Shown: piece by piece, positions 1 to 12,527 of the stretch
How the letters are laid out: each line of letters opens with the position of its first letter
Numbering within the stretch: the stretch's first letter is position 1
NCBI GenBank assembly: GCA_014925825.1
Contig: JACGCK010000004.1
Location: forward strand, 682,001-746,000
Source of the DNA: Pholiota molesta
Lineage: Eukaryota > Basidiomycota > Agaricomycetes > Agaricales > Strophariaceae
Length of the DNA: 64,000 nt
Direction: 5' to 3'
Position numbers and translations under genes: made by a program
The notes under the pieces: generated by a model
Databases searched by the model: none
What the model was told of the DNA's origin: nothing
The model's input: the letters and a program-made list of their open reading frames with translations, nothing else

Positions 1-2438
1 CGAAATGCTAGAGAGAGAGAAAGAGGAGCTTCTGGAGAGGAACAGAGCGTTGAGAATGACTTTCAATGAGATGAGTACACCAAGCAAGCTGGTCAATGCT
101 CCCGGAATTTCGCCAATCCACCGACAAGTGCTGAACATGTCAATCCGTCTTCCAAAAACACCTGGAGGTCCCTTGAAAGATGTATGTTTCTTTAGTATCT
201 TGTTGGTTCATATTTACCCATACATGTTTAGATTTCCTGGTTGAAAACACCTGGTAGCGAAGCATCGGTAACTCCATTGATATCTGAAATCAATCGTCTA
301 CAACGAGAGCTCGACCGGGCAAATGAGAGTATCGACGATAAGCTCGATAAACTTGAAGACGCAGGGTTGGGTGTTGTTGGCCTAACGAAGAAACTGGAGG
401 ACGCACGGGCGAAGATTGTGACCCTCGAAGATGAAATTGCTCGACTTACACGAAAGGAAGAACGTCGGCAGGGGCGACTTAACCGCGTAAGATGTCAGAA
501 GTGCAATATCAGACTCGATCTTCGCTCTTTGATGTCAGCGGATGAAAGGTATATATCACTATTTTACAAACATTTCGTGCTCATTGATGTATCCTTTTCA
601 GTTCTATGGATTTTTCCAATGATCGACTTCCTAGTGAACCTCCTACACCTCCAACTAGGACAAGCGAGGCTCTGAGAGCCAATCTTGAATCAGTAAATCA
701 ACACCTTGAAGCCCTGAAGCAGCAGTGGGAAAAGGAGAGGAAACAACTCCTAGGGGAGAAGGCTGTTCTTGAAAGTGCCACAAACCGCTTGAACGAGCAA
801 GTGAAAAGCAAGAAGGATGAAGCGAGAAAGGCAGCAGAGAATAACAGAGCAGGAGAAAAGGCAAAAGCAAATGTTCTTGGTGTATGTTGGAATCCAATCT
901 CTTCGCATCTTTCTCACTAACGACTTTTTAGGAGCTCGAAAAAGCGAAACGAACTATTTCTGTGTTGGAGACCGAACTCAGCTCCGAGCGCTCACGGTGA
1001 GAACTATGATTACGGAGCAAGAGCGCATCCAACGCGAGAAGAAGCAAATTCTGACAGACTTGCAAAGGACTGAATCCGTGCGCAAAATTTGGTCCATCAT
1101 TATTTTAAACCATTACTAATTGTGCCGCGCAGGATATGGATGACGTTAAGAGCCAGCTTCAACGATACAAGAAGGAAAATCAAGAAATCGAAAAAGAATT
1201 GCGAGGTGAGTATATTTCTCCAACGATAGCATTAGAACAGTAATTTGATTACCGATTCCCAGAAAACGCCAACATCGAGCAGAAGGTTCGCCTTTTGGAG
1301 ACCCGTGTGGTTGAAAATGCAGAGACCATCGACCAGCTCAGACAAGAAAGGACTCTTCTTGCTACTGATCATAAGAGCTCCAGCGACGCTTCGCTGAGGT
1401 ATCCGAGGTGTGTTCCGAATCTAACCCATTTCTTTATACATGTTCATAAATTCCATAGACCGCAAATAATCTGAGGAAGGATTATGTTGCCCATTCGACT
1501 CCCATGACAATCGCCGACATGAATTGGATCTCCACCGGCTTCAGATTGACGATCTTCGCCGTGCTCTTGAAGATAAGGAACAGGATCTCCAACGGGCGCA
1601 GAAAGAGAAACATAAGATCTCTAATGAGAAGAGCGACGTGGCGCGCACAGTTGCTGCACTAGAAGCGGATCTTCGGCGTGTAAGACGCGATGCAGAGGAA
1701 TTTGGCCATGACTTGAAGCTTCTACGAAGAGACAAAGAGAATTTAGAGGCAAAGAACAAAGACGAGATCGCCAGCGCTGAGAGGGCAAGGAAGCAGGCTC
1801 AGACGCAGATTCGTCTGCTGAACGAGCAGCTTGATACGCAAAAGGAGAAGACACTGCGTGCTCTTGAACAACTCAACAGCCATGTCTGTGCAGCGTCCGT
1901 GATTCCCTTTGTTCATTATCTTCTAAACACTGACGAAGCTCTGCAGAGATGAGAACAAAGTTTCCAAGATGAAGCTACAGCATAACAAAGAATGCAAGGG
2001 CTTGATAGTCCAGATCCGATATCTCAAAGCTAAATTCAGCCGCGAATCGCTCTTCCGAGGCGACTTGACCTATCAGAAGCGATATCTCCTAGTCCTGTTG
2101 TCGCAATTCGAGAAGAGGTAGGTTTCCCAACTCAATCACACAAGATAATATCTGACATAGTTCAGTGAGCGAACTATCTTTGCTTCAATAGCACATATAG
2201 GATTTCCTGTGACGCCTCTACCCCCGCGGAGAAATGCTCGTAAGCTGAAGAGTGTTGCGCTGATGATCACCTTCCTCGCTCGCGTCAAGTAAGTGGGGTA
2301 TTAGAACCTCCATTGACTTTATTTGCTAACATTTTTATCAGGCGATCAAGCGAATCGTGGCGCAAGGAGAGTTTAGCAAAGCAAGCCGTCGCTGCAGCGT
2401 TAGAAGAGGTCCGTCGCAAACGGGTAGCTGCCGTATGA
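1..2438 (+). CDS. PCP1: Spindle pole body / gamma-tubulin complex anchor, Pcp1/Spc110-like, C-terminal part (5' truncated)
   Basis: This long coiled-coil protein probably anchors gamma-tubulin complexes at the spindle pole body. The visible part starts in heptad-rich sequence and carries the fungal Pcp1 stretch with KTPGGPLKD joined across an intron (about 182-230) to ISWLKTPGS. A conserved RCQKCNIRLDLRSL segment and hundreds of residues of coiled coil follow. The last exons encode a PACT-like (pericentrin/AKAP450) centrosome-targeting domain with YQKRYLLVLLSQFE and RTIFASIAHIGFPV, ending EEVRRKRVAAV and a TGA at 2436-2438. Introns are short and there are about nine. Three places need one extra base to stay in frame (near 997, 1460 and 1503), all in the same direction, which I read as sequence errors. 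The domain assignment is by recognition of family motifs. The gene converges on the cardiolipin synthase gene with a gap of about 220 bp. Confidence 0.8.
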
Positions 2439-2656
2439 GATCTATCTTGTGGGCTTTTCTTGCTTTGATTGGTTGTTTTTGAACCTGCTATTTTAATACT
2501 TGGACGGTGTGTTATTGTGTACCATTTGAATTAGACCATACCTGTACCTTATTATAATTGTTATTCACCGACTCAGCAGTCAATTATTCAACGCTAAGGC
2601 TCGAGTTCAGTCCTGGAATGATTCTCACATATTATGTATTTTTTCATGGCCCCGTA

Positions 2657-3767
2657 TCATGGAGACTTTGGTTTATCACTTTTTGCCTGTGTAATGATGC
2701 GAACTGCATTTTTGTTGAAGAGATAGGACATCCCACTCCAGATCGTGGTTGTTGCAACCAGCCATCTAGGTCAACGAAGGTCAGAATAACCCAAATATTA
2801 AAGTTTCCTACATAACGCACTGCAGACCCTGAAGAGGCAACCCGATGTCAATTGGCAGAATGGGGGTAACAGTAGTTGTACCCATAAGGACGAGCTGCAA
2901 TGCTGTGTTGACCTTGCCAGAGCAAAACGCAGTTTAGGCGGCTTCTCAAGAGTTGTTGTGGCAGAGACAGACCTTGCTAATAGTAGTTGGCCGAACCTCT
3001 GCTGAAGGTAATGAGAAATCCCAATAGCGCGAAAACGTTTTCTGGGCAATGTTCAACGATGGGCATTAATTCATGATAAAGAGCTGAGACTTACAGGGTG
3101 AGGGAGGGTCGAGTATCGGATGTAAAATGCTGAAATGATGAGCAAGACATCGCGTCCAAGAATGATAACGGCCAAAGGCACTAGACAATGACGCGTCAGG
3201 CAAATGCACACAATCACAGCCGAGGATACGCGTACTAGGTATAAGATCTTGCATGGCGAGTGTTATTGTCAACGTCGTCATCAGCGTTTTGTCCGCCGCA
3301 GGATCTAGGATGGTGCCAAGCACAGAAGACATCTTATACTGACGCGCTAACCACCCGTCGGCCTAACAAATACGTTAGCGTTTGAAACGGCATGAAAGTT
3401 TGGGCGCACGCACCAAGTCTGTCAGACCTGCATAAACAAGCAAACCCGTCGCCAAATAGTAGTTGCCATCTAAGATGGACCATCCAAGCACAGGGCACGC
3501 AAGAATTCGGGACACGGTAAGGAGATTCGGAATGGTATATATGTTTTCTCGGATCGTCGCCTTTGTGGGAGCTGGCTCTGTTGGGGGCGAAGGCAAATGT
3601 CGGGCATGGCTGGTGGTGAAAAATCGCGGGGCAACGACTACTCTTGGATATTTTTTAATGCATGAAGTGCATTGGAATAGGGCGGTATAGCGATTGGCAC
3701 TTGGATGGTATGAGAAATTGGAAAGCTTGCAAGCTCGGAGAGAACGAATGACGGGTGTTTTGAGCAT
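2657..3767 (-). CDS. CRD1: Mitochondrial cardiolipin synthase (CDP-alcohol phosphatidyltransferase)
   Basis: This enzyme joins CDP-diacylglycerol to phosphatidylglycerol to make cardiolipin in the inner mitochondrial membrane. The first exon starts at an ATG at 3767 with an arginine-rich, acid-poor presequence ending near FFTTSHARHLP, then ENIYTIPNLLTVSRIL, the usual start of the family domain. The intron GTGCGT...GTTAG joins GLTDL to ADGWLARQYK, which completes the CDP-OH-P motif D-x2-DG-x2-AR-x8-G-x3-D-x3-D (GTILDPAADK). Later exons give VPLAVIILGRDVLLIISAFY, SLPSAEVRPTTISK, VNTALQLVLMG and WLVATTTIWSGMSYLF, with stop TGA at 2657-2659. Translating without the last intron (donor GTGCGT) would stop falsely at 2808. 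All frames join cleanly. Membrane segments lie in the C-terminal half. Confidence is high because the full catalytic signature is visible. Confidence 0.9.
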
Positions 3768-5090
3768 ACTGCCTCGTGTGGGAACTTCTTCTCCGCACCT
3801 TCAGCCGTCCGCTCTGCCGGGCCGTGGATGAGCCACTTTAAGCACTTCCTCTTTATCAATAACCTAAGGCCGACGAGCGGCAACACCTGCTACCTACCGC
3901 GGTCGAATGATTGACAGTGTTGCTTGAAAAATTTGACTGCACTATCGTTGTTGAATTCAAGTTGTACATTGCTAATCTTAATTGGGCTGAGAGTCACTGA
4001 TGGTGAAGGACATGTGGCCAGCAGAACGACGCTGATGACGGGTACATAGTAGGAGCAAAAAAATGGTGATATGGGAGAGTGGAAGGATAGAAAGGAAGAA
4101 TGATCCTACCAGGAGGAATTACACCTTTATAGGTAGAGACCGACACATGAAGTACCCCATACTATCAGCAAGATAAGATAAGATGTAGCGGATCGAAAAC
4201 GGCCCGGATGCACGTGTGTACTTTTTTCGCTGGTCAAAGTCGCCCCCTAAAACCTTCTACTTGCCTTCTACCTAACGGTAGCAGGAATATCGTCAATCAC
4301 TCTGCAAGTCTGCACCCCTTTACATTACAGCTGCTTTTCATCAAACCAGCTCACCCCCTTCGATTATATGACACTCTGACCTCTGTGCGTCTCTGAATCT
4401 CTCTGGCCCTGCAAGAAGTCTATTTCCTTCCGCAATCCTCGAATGGTTCTCAGTTTTGTGATTGACATTCTAAATATGCCTATTCAACCAAGCAAAACAT
4501 CACCACACTTCTGTACTCCTCTACGTGCTCGCTATTCGGAATATAGCTTGGACCATTGGCTCCGTGATGCCTCTTGGGTGCTTTCGATCTCCTAGAATTC
4601 AACGGCTGAACACAATGAACTTCTCTCTCTACTGTATTTCGTTGTTCTGATTTCGATAAGCAGTTGCTTGATGAAGATCATTGATAAGGCCGGCAGTGTC
4701 CTGACACGGTTCCCTGAAGTTAAATCAGTTGTTTAAAACGACCGAGGCATGCGTTTATGGGAACTATGGAAGACTATGGAGCGCTTCCAGGCGCTTCCGC
4801 CTCTCGTATCTTTCCTTTCCTTATTTAAATAAGCTCGGGCATCAGAAGATACAAGTTTACAACAAATCATCGAAATATCCACGGTTGTCATTCTCACCTG
4901 CCGCTTCAATTTTATTCTCCACACCGAACATGAAAATAACGACAACACATGCTCATATATTCTCCGCAATACTATTTTAACCTGGACATATTATGTAACT
5001 TGTCCGAGCTCTCATACCCCATCATCCCCTCTTTCTTCGTCGTTTATCAAGCTTTCAAGTTCCTGACTCGATGACCCCGAAGGGAATATA
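3768..5090. other. Intergenic, divergent promoter region
   Basis: The 1.3 kb lie between the divergently transcribed cardiolipin synthase and the 7TM gene, so they must hold both promoters. I see AT-rich stretches but no convincing gene. The small open frames here (for example near 4208-4396 and 4729-4980) have no recognisable motif and no plausible splice partners. Confidence 0.5.
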
Positions 5091-6366
5091 ATGGAGATCC
5101 TTCTGAGGACGATAACTATACTAACTGGTAAGTGGTTTTGACCAGCCTTTCCTTCGTTGGTCCGAAAGATTTGAGTATTGATATACTCGTTGTAGTTCTC
5201 CTTACGATCCTTCACTGTTTGGCGTTAGGTTTGACGCTTTCAGACTTCACTACCGATGTCGTACAGTCGTCTCTGGTGGGATGACTATCTTGCTCTGGGC
5301 GCTGCTGTGCTTGACTTCATCGGATTTATCATACTTGGATGGGTTATGCCCTCCCGGTACGATATTAGTTCTACTTGCATTATGTCTTCTTGGCAAACTA
5401 TTTTTACTTAGGTTCTCACCTCCAGCAACGCACTCTAGGATGATCCAATATGGAGTAGGATTGATTAGATTGTTGGAACGGACTGGTATGTCAATTCATC
5501 TAAGTATTATCGTGAAGATGCAAATTATACTGACGCCATTTACCTTCCAGGATGACACGAATAAGTTTGGCACTTGCGTTCGCCAGAATATTTCCGCCCG
5601 GAACACCCACCCGTGCCTATGCCATTGGACTCGCGATTTTTTTGCAGTGCTTTTTCTCTCCGTCGTCATCCCAGGTACAATAGCTTGTAGCAAACGCTCT
5701 TCATGGCTCTTTCACGCGGGTATTGTTGTCCAATGCGACTTCTCGACAAGATTCATCATATATTTTACAACTGGTACGATGAATTTTATTACCTTCCCCG
5801 CACACTCAACAATATTTACTAGCAAACGTTGTAGGGGACATTCTACTCGTATGCTCCCCAATATACAAACTCCGAAGAGTGAAACTTCCCCAAATCCAGC
5901 GAAGATTGATCTTCACTTGCATTGCTGGTAGCACGCTCATGTCACTTTCATGTTTTGCGACGTCTGCCTTCCAGATTGGGCCCGCGAGCTGGGAACCAGG
6001 AAGGGGATTCATCAAAATTCTGTTGGGATATTTGGAGGTTCGTTGACGCGATTTGTATATTACACTGAGTTCTCTGACGTGACAACTTCCATTCTATAGA
6101 GCGGGATATCGCTGACGATATGCAACCTTCTTGTCGTGGTAACTTTTCTCTACACGGTGACGCACAAGCAGTCAAATGTCCCTCCTCAAGTCAGTGTGGA
6201 AGAGGTTAAAACATCTTCAGTTATTCCGACGACGACCCGTCCATCTTCTCAGCCGGCAGTGGTGTCTCACAATACTTCAATGGGATCCGTATTCACGCCT
6301 TTGACTCTCACCGAAATATCAGAAGCATATCTGACTCGAACAGATACAGCTTCTGAGGGCAGCTAA
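5091..6366 (+). CDS. Seven-transmembrane rhodopsin/PTH11-like fungal membrane protein
   Basis: This is a member of the large Agaricomycete group of small integral membrane proteins that resemble PTH11/rhodopsin-like receptors; the ligand is unknown. The start is the ATG at 5091 (MEILLRTITILT), then an intron (GTAAGT...GTAG) and LTILHCLALGLTL. The family hallmark RLWWDDYLALGAAVLD follows, then ARIFPPGTPTRAYAIGLAIF, GDILLVCSPIYKLRRVKLPQ, TSAFQIGPASWEPGRGF and a last membrane span LTICNLLVVVTFLY. The cytoplasmic tail is rich in Ser/Thr and ends at 6366. About five introns are present. The frame is broken by single missing bases near 5239, 5265, 5485 and in a T-run at 5637-5643. Either the gene is decaying or the sequence lacks bases; the coding pattern beyond every break continues well, which favours the second. 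The family is recognised by pattern, not by search. Confidence 0.6.
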
Positions 6367-6759
6367 CTTTAACGTTCTTCGGAAGAGGGAACACTCTAGC
6401 TCACTCTAGTCAAGAGAAGTGTCTTCTGGGCTTGAAATATCTTACTCATATGTATTCTATATGTGAATTGAATTGAAGCCCAGTGCAGTGAGATTGTCAG
6501 TCAACTAGTCATGTCAAGTTCTCACTCTCGACTCTCGAGCATGTCAGCGGCAATTGCTATTGCTCGGGTTAGACTAAATGTATCAATGCTTGACTTTATT
6601 TAGGCTATCACCCTGGATAACTTCCTACATGAAAATCTTGATGAAAAACGGCTTTGAGTTCACGTTGATTCAACTCATACGAGCGATCTTAAATTAATTA
6701 AATATAGATCCCGTCCGTGCTAGATACAAAATACAAATGTATGGTATATAAACATGCTT
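6367..6759. other. Convergent 3' intergenic spacer
   Basis: This AT-rich spacer lies between the 3' ends of two convergent genes. It presumably holds their 3' UTRs and polyadenylation sites. I see no further gene. Confidence 0.5.
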
Positions 6760-8117
6760 TTATAGCTTGTGCTTGACGCGCTTAGCATTCTCCTCAAGGG
6801 TCTGAGCAGCTTCTGAAATCATATTGTCGATGATAACCTTGGCGGGGAGTACATCCTTGATCATGGCGGAGACACTGCCCATGAGCCAGGGCCTGCCTTC
6901 GAGAGACTTTTCGGGGTGCTTCTCGAGCTCCTGATAGTGGGGAATGATACCCTTGGATGTGAGTTCCTTGATCTCGTTTTGGCGATTGGCCTCCCTGTAA
7001 ATCCAATATTGTAATCTGAAATTTATGGGAAGGCAGAAGTAATAGAAGCGCACCAGTCAGCGACGTAAGGGGTCTTCCTCACCCGCATGGGTCGGCCAGT
7101 GAAGATGACAGTCCTGGCAACATCTTCAAATCCAGCGGACACAACGAGGTCTTTGTGCATCTTGGGAGCACCGGCTTCGACGGAAGCGACAAAGCGAGTA
7201 CCAACCCAGACACCCTGCGCGCCCCAGGAAAGATTGGCGGCAAGGCCCCGTCCATCGAAGACAGCACCAGCACCAATAACATAGATGGGCTTGCCGGTGA
7301 GAGGGGAAGTACGGCCTTTAACAGCATCAACGGTGGCAGGGATGAGGATGCTCGCAGGAATGTCGCCAGTATGCCCTCCTCCCTCACCGGCCTGAGCGCA
7401 GATGAGGTCGACACCGACCTCAAGGGCTTTGAGCGCGTGTTTGGGGTGGCCAATCATATTCATGACGAGGATGCCGGCTTTATGGAGCTCATCGACGGCC
7501 CACTTTGGAGGAACGCCGACGGCGGAGACGAAGAGGGTGGTACCCTCTTCGATAATGACCTGGATCAATTCAGGAAGTTGCCCCTTGGTGTAATCAGTCT
7601 GTAGATACCGCGTATTAATTTTTTGCGAGCTTATATATTACAAGGAAGAGTAGGACGTACATTGGTCTTGCGAGCGCTTCCACCGACTTGGGGAAGGAGG
7701 AGATCGACACCGAAAGGCGCCTTTGGATTCTTGAGATCCTTCTTGAGCATTGAATCTAGAAACCACAGAGATGAGCTTGTCTTTCGTATACCTGTAAAAT
7801 GTAAGGTCAGAAACCAACGATGAATTGATGGCCATGCAACTTTCTCTGCATGGCCATCAATTCATTGGAGGAATTGGGTGACCGTTGCTCACCTGTTGGC
7901 GAAGGATTTTAGGGGTATATCCAATACCACCAATGACGCCAAGGCCACCAGCATTGGTGACGGCAGCAGCGAGCTCAGGACCAGCAGCACATTCATTCTA
8001 AGTTATTTATTAGAATGCGCAACTCCAGGTGGGGACTAGAGCAACGACATACCCGGCAAGCAGAATGGGGTGCTGGATGCCAAAGAGCTCGGTGATTGGG
8101 GTGGTGATGACAGCCAT
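6760..8117 (-). CDS. Nitronate monooxygenase / 2-nitropropane dioxygenase family (FMN enzyme)
   Basis: This FMN-dependent enzyme of the nitronate monooxygenase family probably oxidises alkyl nitronates such as propionate 3-nitronate. Translation starts at an ATG at 8117 (MAVITTPITELFGIQHP), after which PELAAAVTNAGGLGVIGG and GYTPKILRQQ give the TIM-barrel FMN site. The main exon carries APFGVDLLLPQVGGSARKTN, LFVSAVGVPPKWAVDELHKA, and AQAGEGGGHTG with the conserved His of the family, then GAGAVFDGRGLAANLSWGAQ and GTRFVASVEAGAPK. The C-terminus continues as EANRQNEIKELTSKGI and ends at 6760. The join after ILRQQ is odd: the intron beginning GTGAGC contains a perfect 19-bp hairpin, and the best acceptor (TTTCTAG) leads into the next exon one base short of frame, near 7754. 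No targeting signal is apparent. The family call is firm; the substrate is inferred. Confidence 0.82.
7820..7865. repeat. Perfect inverted repeat (19-bp arms, 8-nt loop) inside an intron
   Basis: Arms at 7820-7838 and 7847-7865 are exact reverse complements of each other around an 8-nt spacer. The structure sits in an intron of the nitronate monooxygenase gene. It could be a snap-back duplication scar or a small MITE remnant, and it would form a strong hairpin in the transcript. Confidence 0.85.
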
Positions 8118-9271
8118 TGCGACAAGAAAAAACCAAGAAAGGAGGAGGAGGGGATGGTGGTAGTGGTCGGAAGGGAGGCGCGACCTGGGGTAATAACGAG
8201 TTCCTAAAGGACGGGGGAAATATTTAAATATGTTACACTCGAGCATGATATGATACCGGCTATATACGGCTACGGCAAAACAAATACCGGAGCCCGGCGT
8301 TTAGCAGATTGCGCGCGAGGACGCCCAACGCGCGCTTCTCTCATTGTTGTTCCTGTCTCCCGAGTTGCGATGCTTGACCACAAAGCCACAACCAGTGATT
8401 GCACCTCGGCGGACCCGTACGGTCTGCAATTGGAGCAATCTGGCTGAGCATGCACGGCCCCCCTCCACCCGCACGTAGATAATAGCCACACAAACGGCCT
8501 ATCTATGCCAGGCCTCGCCACCTTTGCGGAACCTTTCAAAGAATATGAATTACCATTAGCACTTCGATATACTTTGCTATACGCGTAGATGGGCACTGAT
8601 CTATCTGACGCCACTTGAGTATTCACATTCCCTGTGGCAGAGTAATCGCCGGATTCAAGTAAGTGTGAACGACCAGATCAACTTGAACATTCGCTCAGTC
8701 TTATTTGAATGCAGAATTTCCTTTCATAAAGGGATTCGACTCGTGAATGGAGGAGAGCCACTGGCGTTCTTGAGCTAGAGGTTGGGGTGCATTTGGGCTC
8801 ATTCATACTGCGAATATTTCGGATAAGCTAAAGAACGAGGGACTGGGACCGTCCTGTCATGATTGGTGCGTAGATAAGTATGAATCCGCCGGCACTGACA
8901 CATCGAGGCTCCGCGGTCCAACACTGTCTATATGGAGCCTGAGGCCTGAGGCCTGAGCCTTGATATGGTTTACAGTTTGTTACAGATTCTAGAAGAAGGT
9001 ATCCTAGATGAAAGCCTCCGTCGTGCTTGCGAAGAAGAGATTATAATAACTATGATTTTGAATACACTTCAATGATATAAACTAGATAGGTTACTAGGCC
9101 ATCTTTACCAGTATAATCCATATGTACCACAATATAGACTCCAGTGTGTGCAGTTCCGATTCTACTATGAGTATATAAGGCTGTTAATAAGTTATACAAC
9201 AAGTCTTATACATAATTCGTTGTCTGGTTAGCAGCTGTGACAGGGATAGAATGTCAGATAGGGTGCCTCTA
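8118..9271. other. Intergenic region
   Basis: About 1.15 kb lie between the start of the nitronate monooxygenase gene and the 3' end of kexin copy 1. A short tandem GCCTGAG repeat (three units, about 8937-8957) is visible. I see no convincing coding sequence or RNA gene. Confidence 0.5.
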
Positions 9272-12061
9272 TCACAGGCGATCTCGGCCTCCGTGATTGT
9301 CCTCGTCCAATTCAACAGATCGGTGCCCAGATACTGGCTCGTCTCGATAACTAGGTGTGAGCCCAGCCGAAGGTTCGTCATCGTCCAAGAAGCCGGAATG
9401 GAAACCTAGACCGCGAGTGGTAGGTGGGTTCACGTTTGCAGTCGATGGTTGTGCAGGAAGGTCCTCCGAGGATGGTTCCCCGAAAGAGTCGTACAATGCT
9501 CTAGTGGTTCGAGGCCCACCGCTGCCGGCGATGACACGCTCCTGTCCAATAGCGTCCATATGGATATCGTCTGCTGCAAGAGATGTGTAGTTTGCCAACT
9601 TTTGTTTCGCGACCCGATGCCTCCAGACGAATACGACGGATAAGACAACAAAGCAGGCAGCCGCGCCAAGACCTGCGAAGAATAGTTTCTGACCAGTGAC
9701 AAGGCCAGACATTTTATTATACCAAGAATCACTGGGGCCTCCTTCGTCGTCCTGCTGTGGCTTGTCTGTTGGGAAGGCAGGTTTCGTGTTATCACCAGTG
9801 GCATCTCCATGATCTGATGGGAGGTGGTCGGTGGGTTTGGCATGTTGGGTCGATGAAGGCGCATCCGGGTCGTTGATGACAGGGCGAGGTGGACTCTGGC
9901 TGGGTGGAAGAGCGTTGTCTACGATAGGTTCCACGAACTTCTTTGCTTTCTGGGGGTCCATAGCGGTACCCCAGAGGGCCATATTCCAGCCCAAAAATGA
10001 GCCTTTGTGCTCTGAATCATTCTGATCAGAAACTTTGATCGTCCATTCACCGATGGGATTCTCGCCCCTAGGAAGTAAGGATGTTAGTATACATGTTTTT
10101 ATTCACTAATCATAACTTTTTTACCAATGTCTCAGAGTCATAAACCTCCAGCCAGGGAATCCCGTATCTGCAGCGTCGAATTCGCGCGTACCAGCAAGGA
10201 CACTTTTGACGCCATTGGGACTGATGAGTTCCACTTCCACATCGCCGCGTCTTGAATGGCTAATCCAAACTCGGACGTCAATGTGTTCAAGGGTTTCCAA
10301 GTTGTTTTCGGTCATCATTTCCTTGGTGATCAACATTTTAGCCTGAATCCCTTTGGGACCTATAGGATCGCCGCCTTCATAAGCAAACTTTTTATGACCT
10401 AGGTCATGTAGTTTGCCTCCGTTGAATATGACAGTTTTAGTGTGCAACCATGCCTGCGGCTTCACGAGCTTCCAAGTTTGTGCAGCTTTCACATAGGCAT
10501 AGGCATCCAGAGCACCGAAGCCATATTTATAGCTGTGTAAGCGCCCGCTAGCAATCTTTGTCCAGTCGGGATCGGAGGGGTTGACGATGCGTGCTGTTTC
10601 AATACAGAGATATTGGATATCTCGCCATGTCAGGTCAGGGCTATGATATGATCGGTTGGCAATTGAAGATATGGAGAGGCCTGAGGAACATACCGTGCTT
10701 GCAGAGCGAGAGCAAAGACGCCTACGGCATTGGGAGCAGCAGCAGACGTTCCACCGTGATTCTTGGCACATTCGTTCTTGCCTCTGTCAGTAGTGACCTG
10801 GAGAAGCATGAGTAAGAAGGAAGAATTGAGAATATTATGACATACAATATGGTTTCCACTTCCTGAGCTGTATGCAACGACCATGTTGGCAGCGCAAGCT
10901 TCTGAGTAGCTCGGGTGGAGTCCTTTATAGTCGATGGAAGAAACGGTCACAGAATAGATACTGTTTGTATATCCGTCGAAGTTGCATTGGTCGTCCTCCC
11001 TTCCACCATTCCCACTTGCGAACACGAATATCGAACCTTTTCCATCCCGTCCATTATTGATGCCGTTTACCACTGCCTTCCTGATGACATAGCTTGGACC
11101 TTCCATAGTTTGCCCATTGTCGCGAGGACCCCAGCTGCAGCTATATACACCCACATCCTTGAAACCGTAGTTGAGAGCAGCTGCTTCGTCTACTGAGGTG
11201 ATGGGGCCGCCGAGTATACGAACTCCGGCAGCTTTGGCGTCATAAGCAATTCCAACACCGCAGGCATCATTTCTTCTTGCGGCAACCTGACCAGCGCAGC
11301 GCGTGCCGTGGTGGTCTCTGGCACCGGTGGGGGCGGGCAATGGTACATGGGCATTGAAATCATAAGAGTTTGCCGCATCCTGTGTGCCCAATGTATAAGT
11401 ACAGCATCTAAAGTCAAAAATGATGACCAACAAAAGCATCCTTCAGGTCGTCGCTGTTAAAATCCAGGCCATCGTCCAGAAATGAAGTCAGAACGCCTTT
11501 GCCCGTGAAGCCCATATCCCACACAGGTGTAACATTCATCATATTTTCAGGAAACTCATCGTTGACAAGATGCCACTGTTCAGTGAAGAGAGGGTCTTTC
11601 AGTCCCAAACGTTTTGCGACAGCGGCTGCTGTCACAGGTGTCGGTCTTCGTATTGATGGCGGGGCACGCTTGACGAGCTCGCGTGGTATTTGGCGCTCAA
11701 GAAATGTAACCGAAGATACGACTTCTCTTGCGAATTTGCTGTCTTCCGACCGCGACGCGAGATGTGAGCTGGCCTTTTGCTGGAGTTCCTCGAAGGCCGC
11801 AATGACAGGATCGAACCCTTCATCTCGAGCGCTGATTCGTGGTTTGGGTGTCCGCACAAGCCAGGTATCCTGCAGCTCTCCTGCTTGCTCAACCACCTCA
11901 ACCCCCAATGTTTTTGCGACGTCTTCCAGCCGTGTGCCGCTTTCTCCGGTATGTTCTAGGACATAGTAATTATGAGTGTCATGATGTCGTTTTGCAGGTG
12001 TAGCGGCGGCATATGTCGCAGAAAGGGTTATTGAAGCTAGCAGCGTCCAGGTAAGCCGCAT
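9272..12061 (-). CDS. KEX2: Kexin-type proprotein convertase, copy 1
   Basis: This calcium-dependent subtilisin-family protease of the late Golgi would cleave secreted precursors after dibasic sites. The start is the ATG at 12061 with a signal peptide (MRLTWTLLASITLSATYAAA), then a prodomain ending in a likely self-cleavage site ELVKR. Catalytic residues are visible: Asp in SFLDDGLDF (about residue 196), His in RDHHGTRCAGQVAARRND, the oxyanion Asn in VFASGNGG and Ser in GGTSAAAPNAVG. Next come the P-domain (HIDVRVWISHSRRGDVEVEL, PGWRFMTLRHW) and a Pro/Ser/Thr-rich stalk. One membrane span (LFFAGLGAAACFVVLSVVFVW) and a cytosolic tail with NYTSLAADDIHMD, probably a Golgi retention signal, complete the protein. 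About four short introns are present and all frames are intact. It lies head to tail with a second complete kexin gene about 470 bp upstream, the product of a tandem duplication. Confidence 0.93.
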
Positions 12062-12527
12062 CTTGACCAGCAGATGGCGAATAGAAAGAAGAGGTCAAGA
12101 CAGGAGCTTCAGCAATGCTAACGGCAAGGAAAGCATAGCCACTCGCATCATAAGTAGGACCCGCTAAAGATAAGTTGAAACGGGAAATTGTGATGGATGT
12201 TGCTGCATCAGCAACCGTTTCCCGCGGGAGAGACTGTGAGTCTTCAAATTTTCAAGTTGTTTCTAAGTCTTGAATTCTTTGGCCCGTCTCATAAATTCCG
12301 TACCCAGGTTGCAAATACTGCTTTTGATCTTGCTGCCTTCGTTCAGCGCCAAGAACCAGAGGCCAAGAGCTAACTACGTGTCCACTTTGTAACCCATGTC
12401 CCATGAGCCTCATTTTTGAGGGAAAAGTTTGCTATAATAAATTTATACTACAGATACACAAATGTGTGCGTTTCAAATTTCAAAACACCAGCGAAGTCAG
12501 GAAGTCAGGAAGGCACAACATCCACAA
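12062..12527. other. Spacer between the two kexin genes
   Basis: These 466 bp hold the promoter of kexin copy 1 and the 3' end of copy 2. No additional gene is visible. Confidence 0.5.

Noticed and set aside
2798..3049. Apparent separate small minus-strand ORF after cardiolipin synthase
   Set aside because: It is an unspliced reading; introns join this segment to the cardiolipin synthase frame and extend it to 2657.
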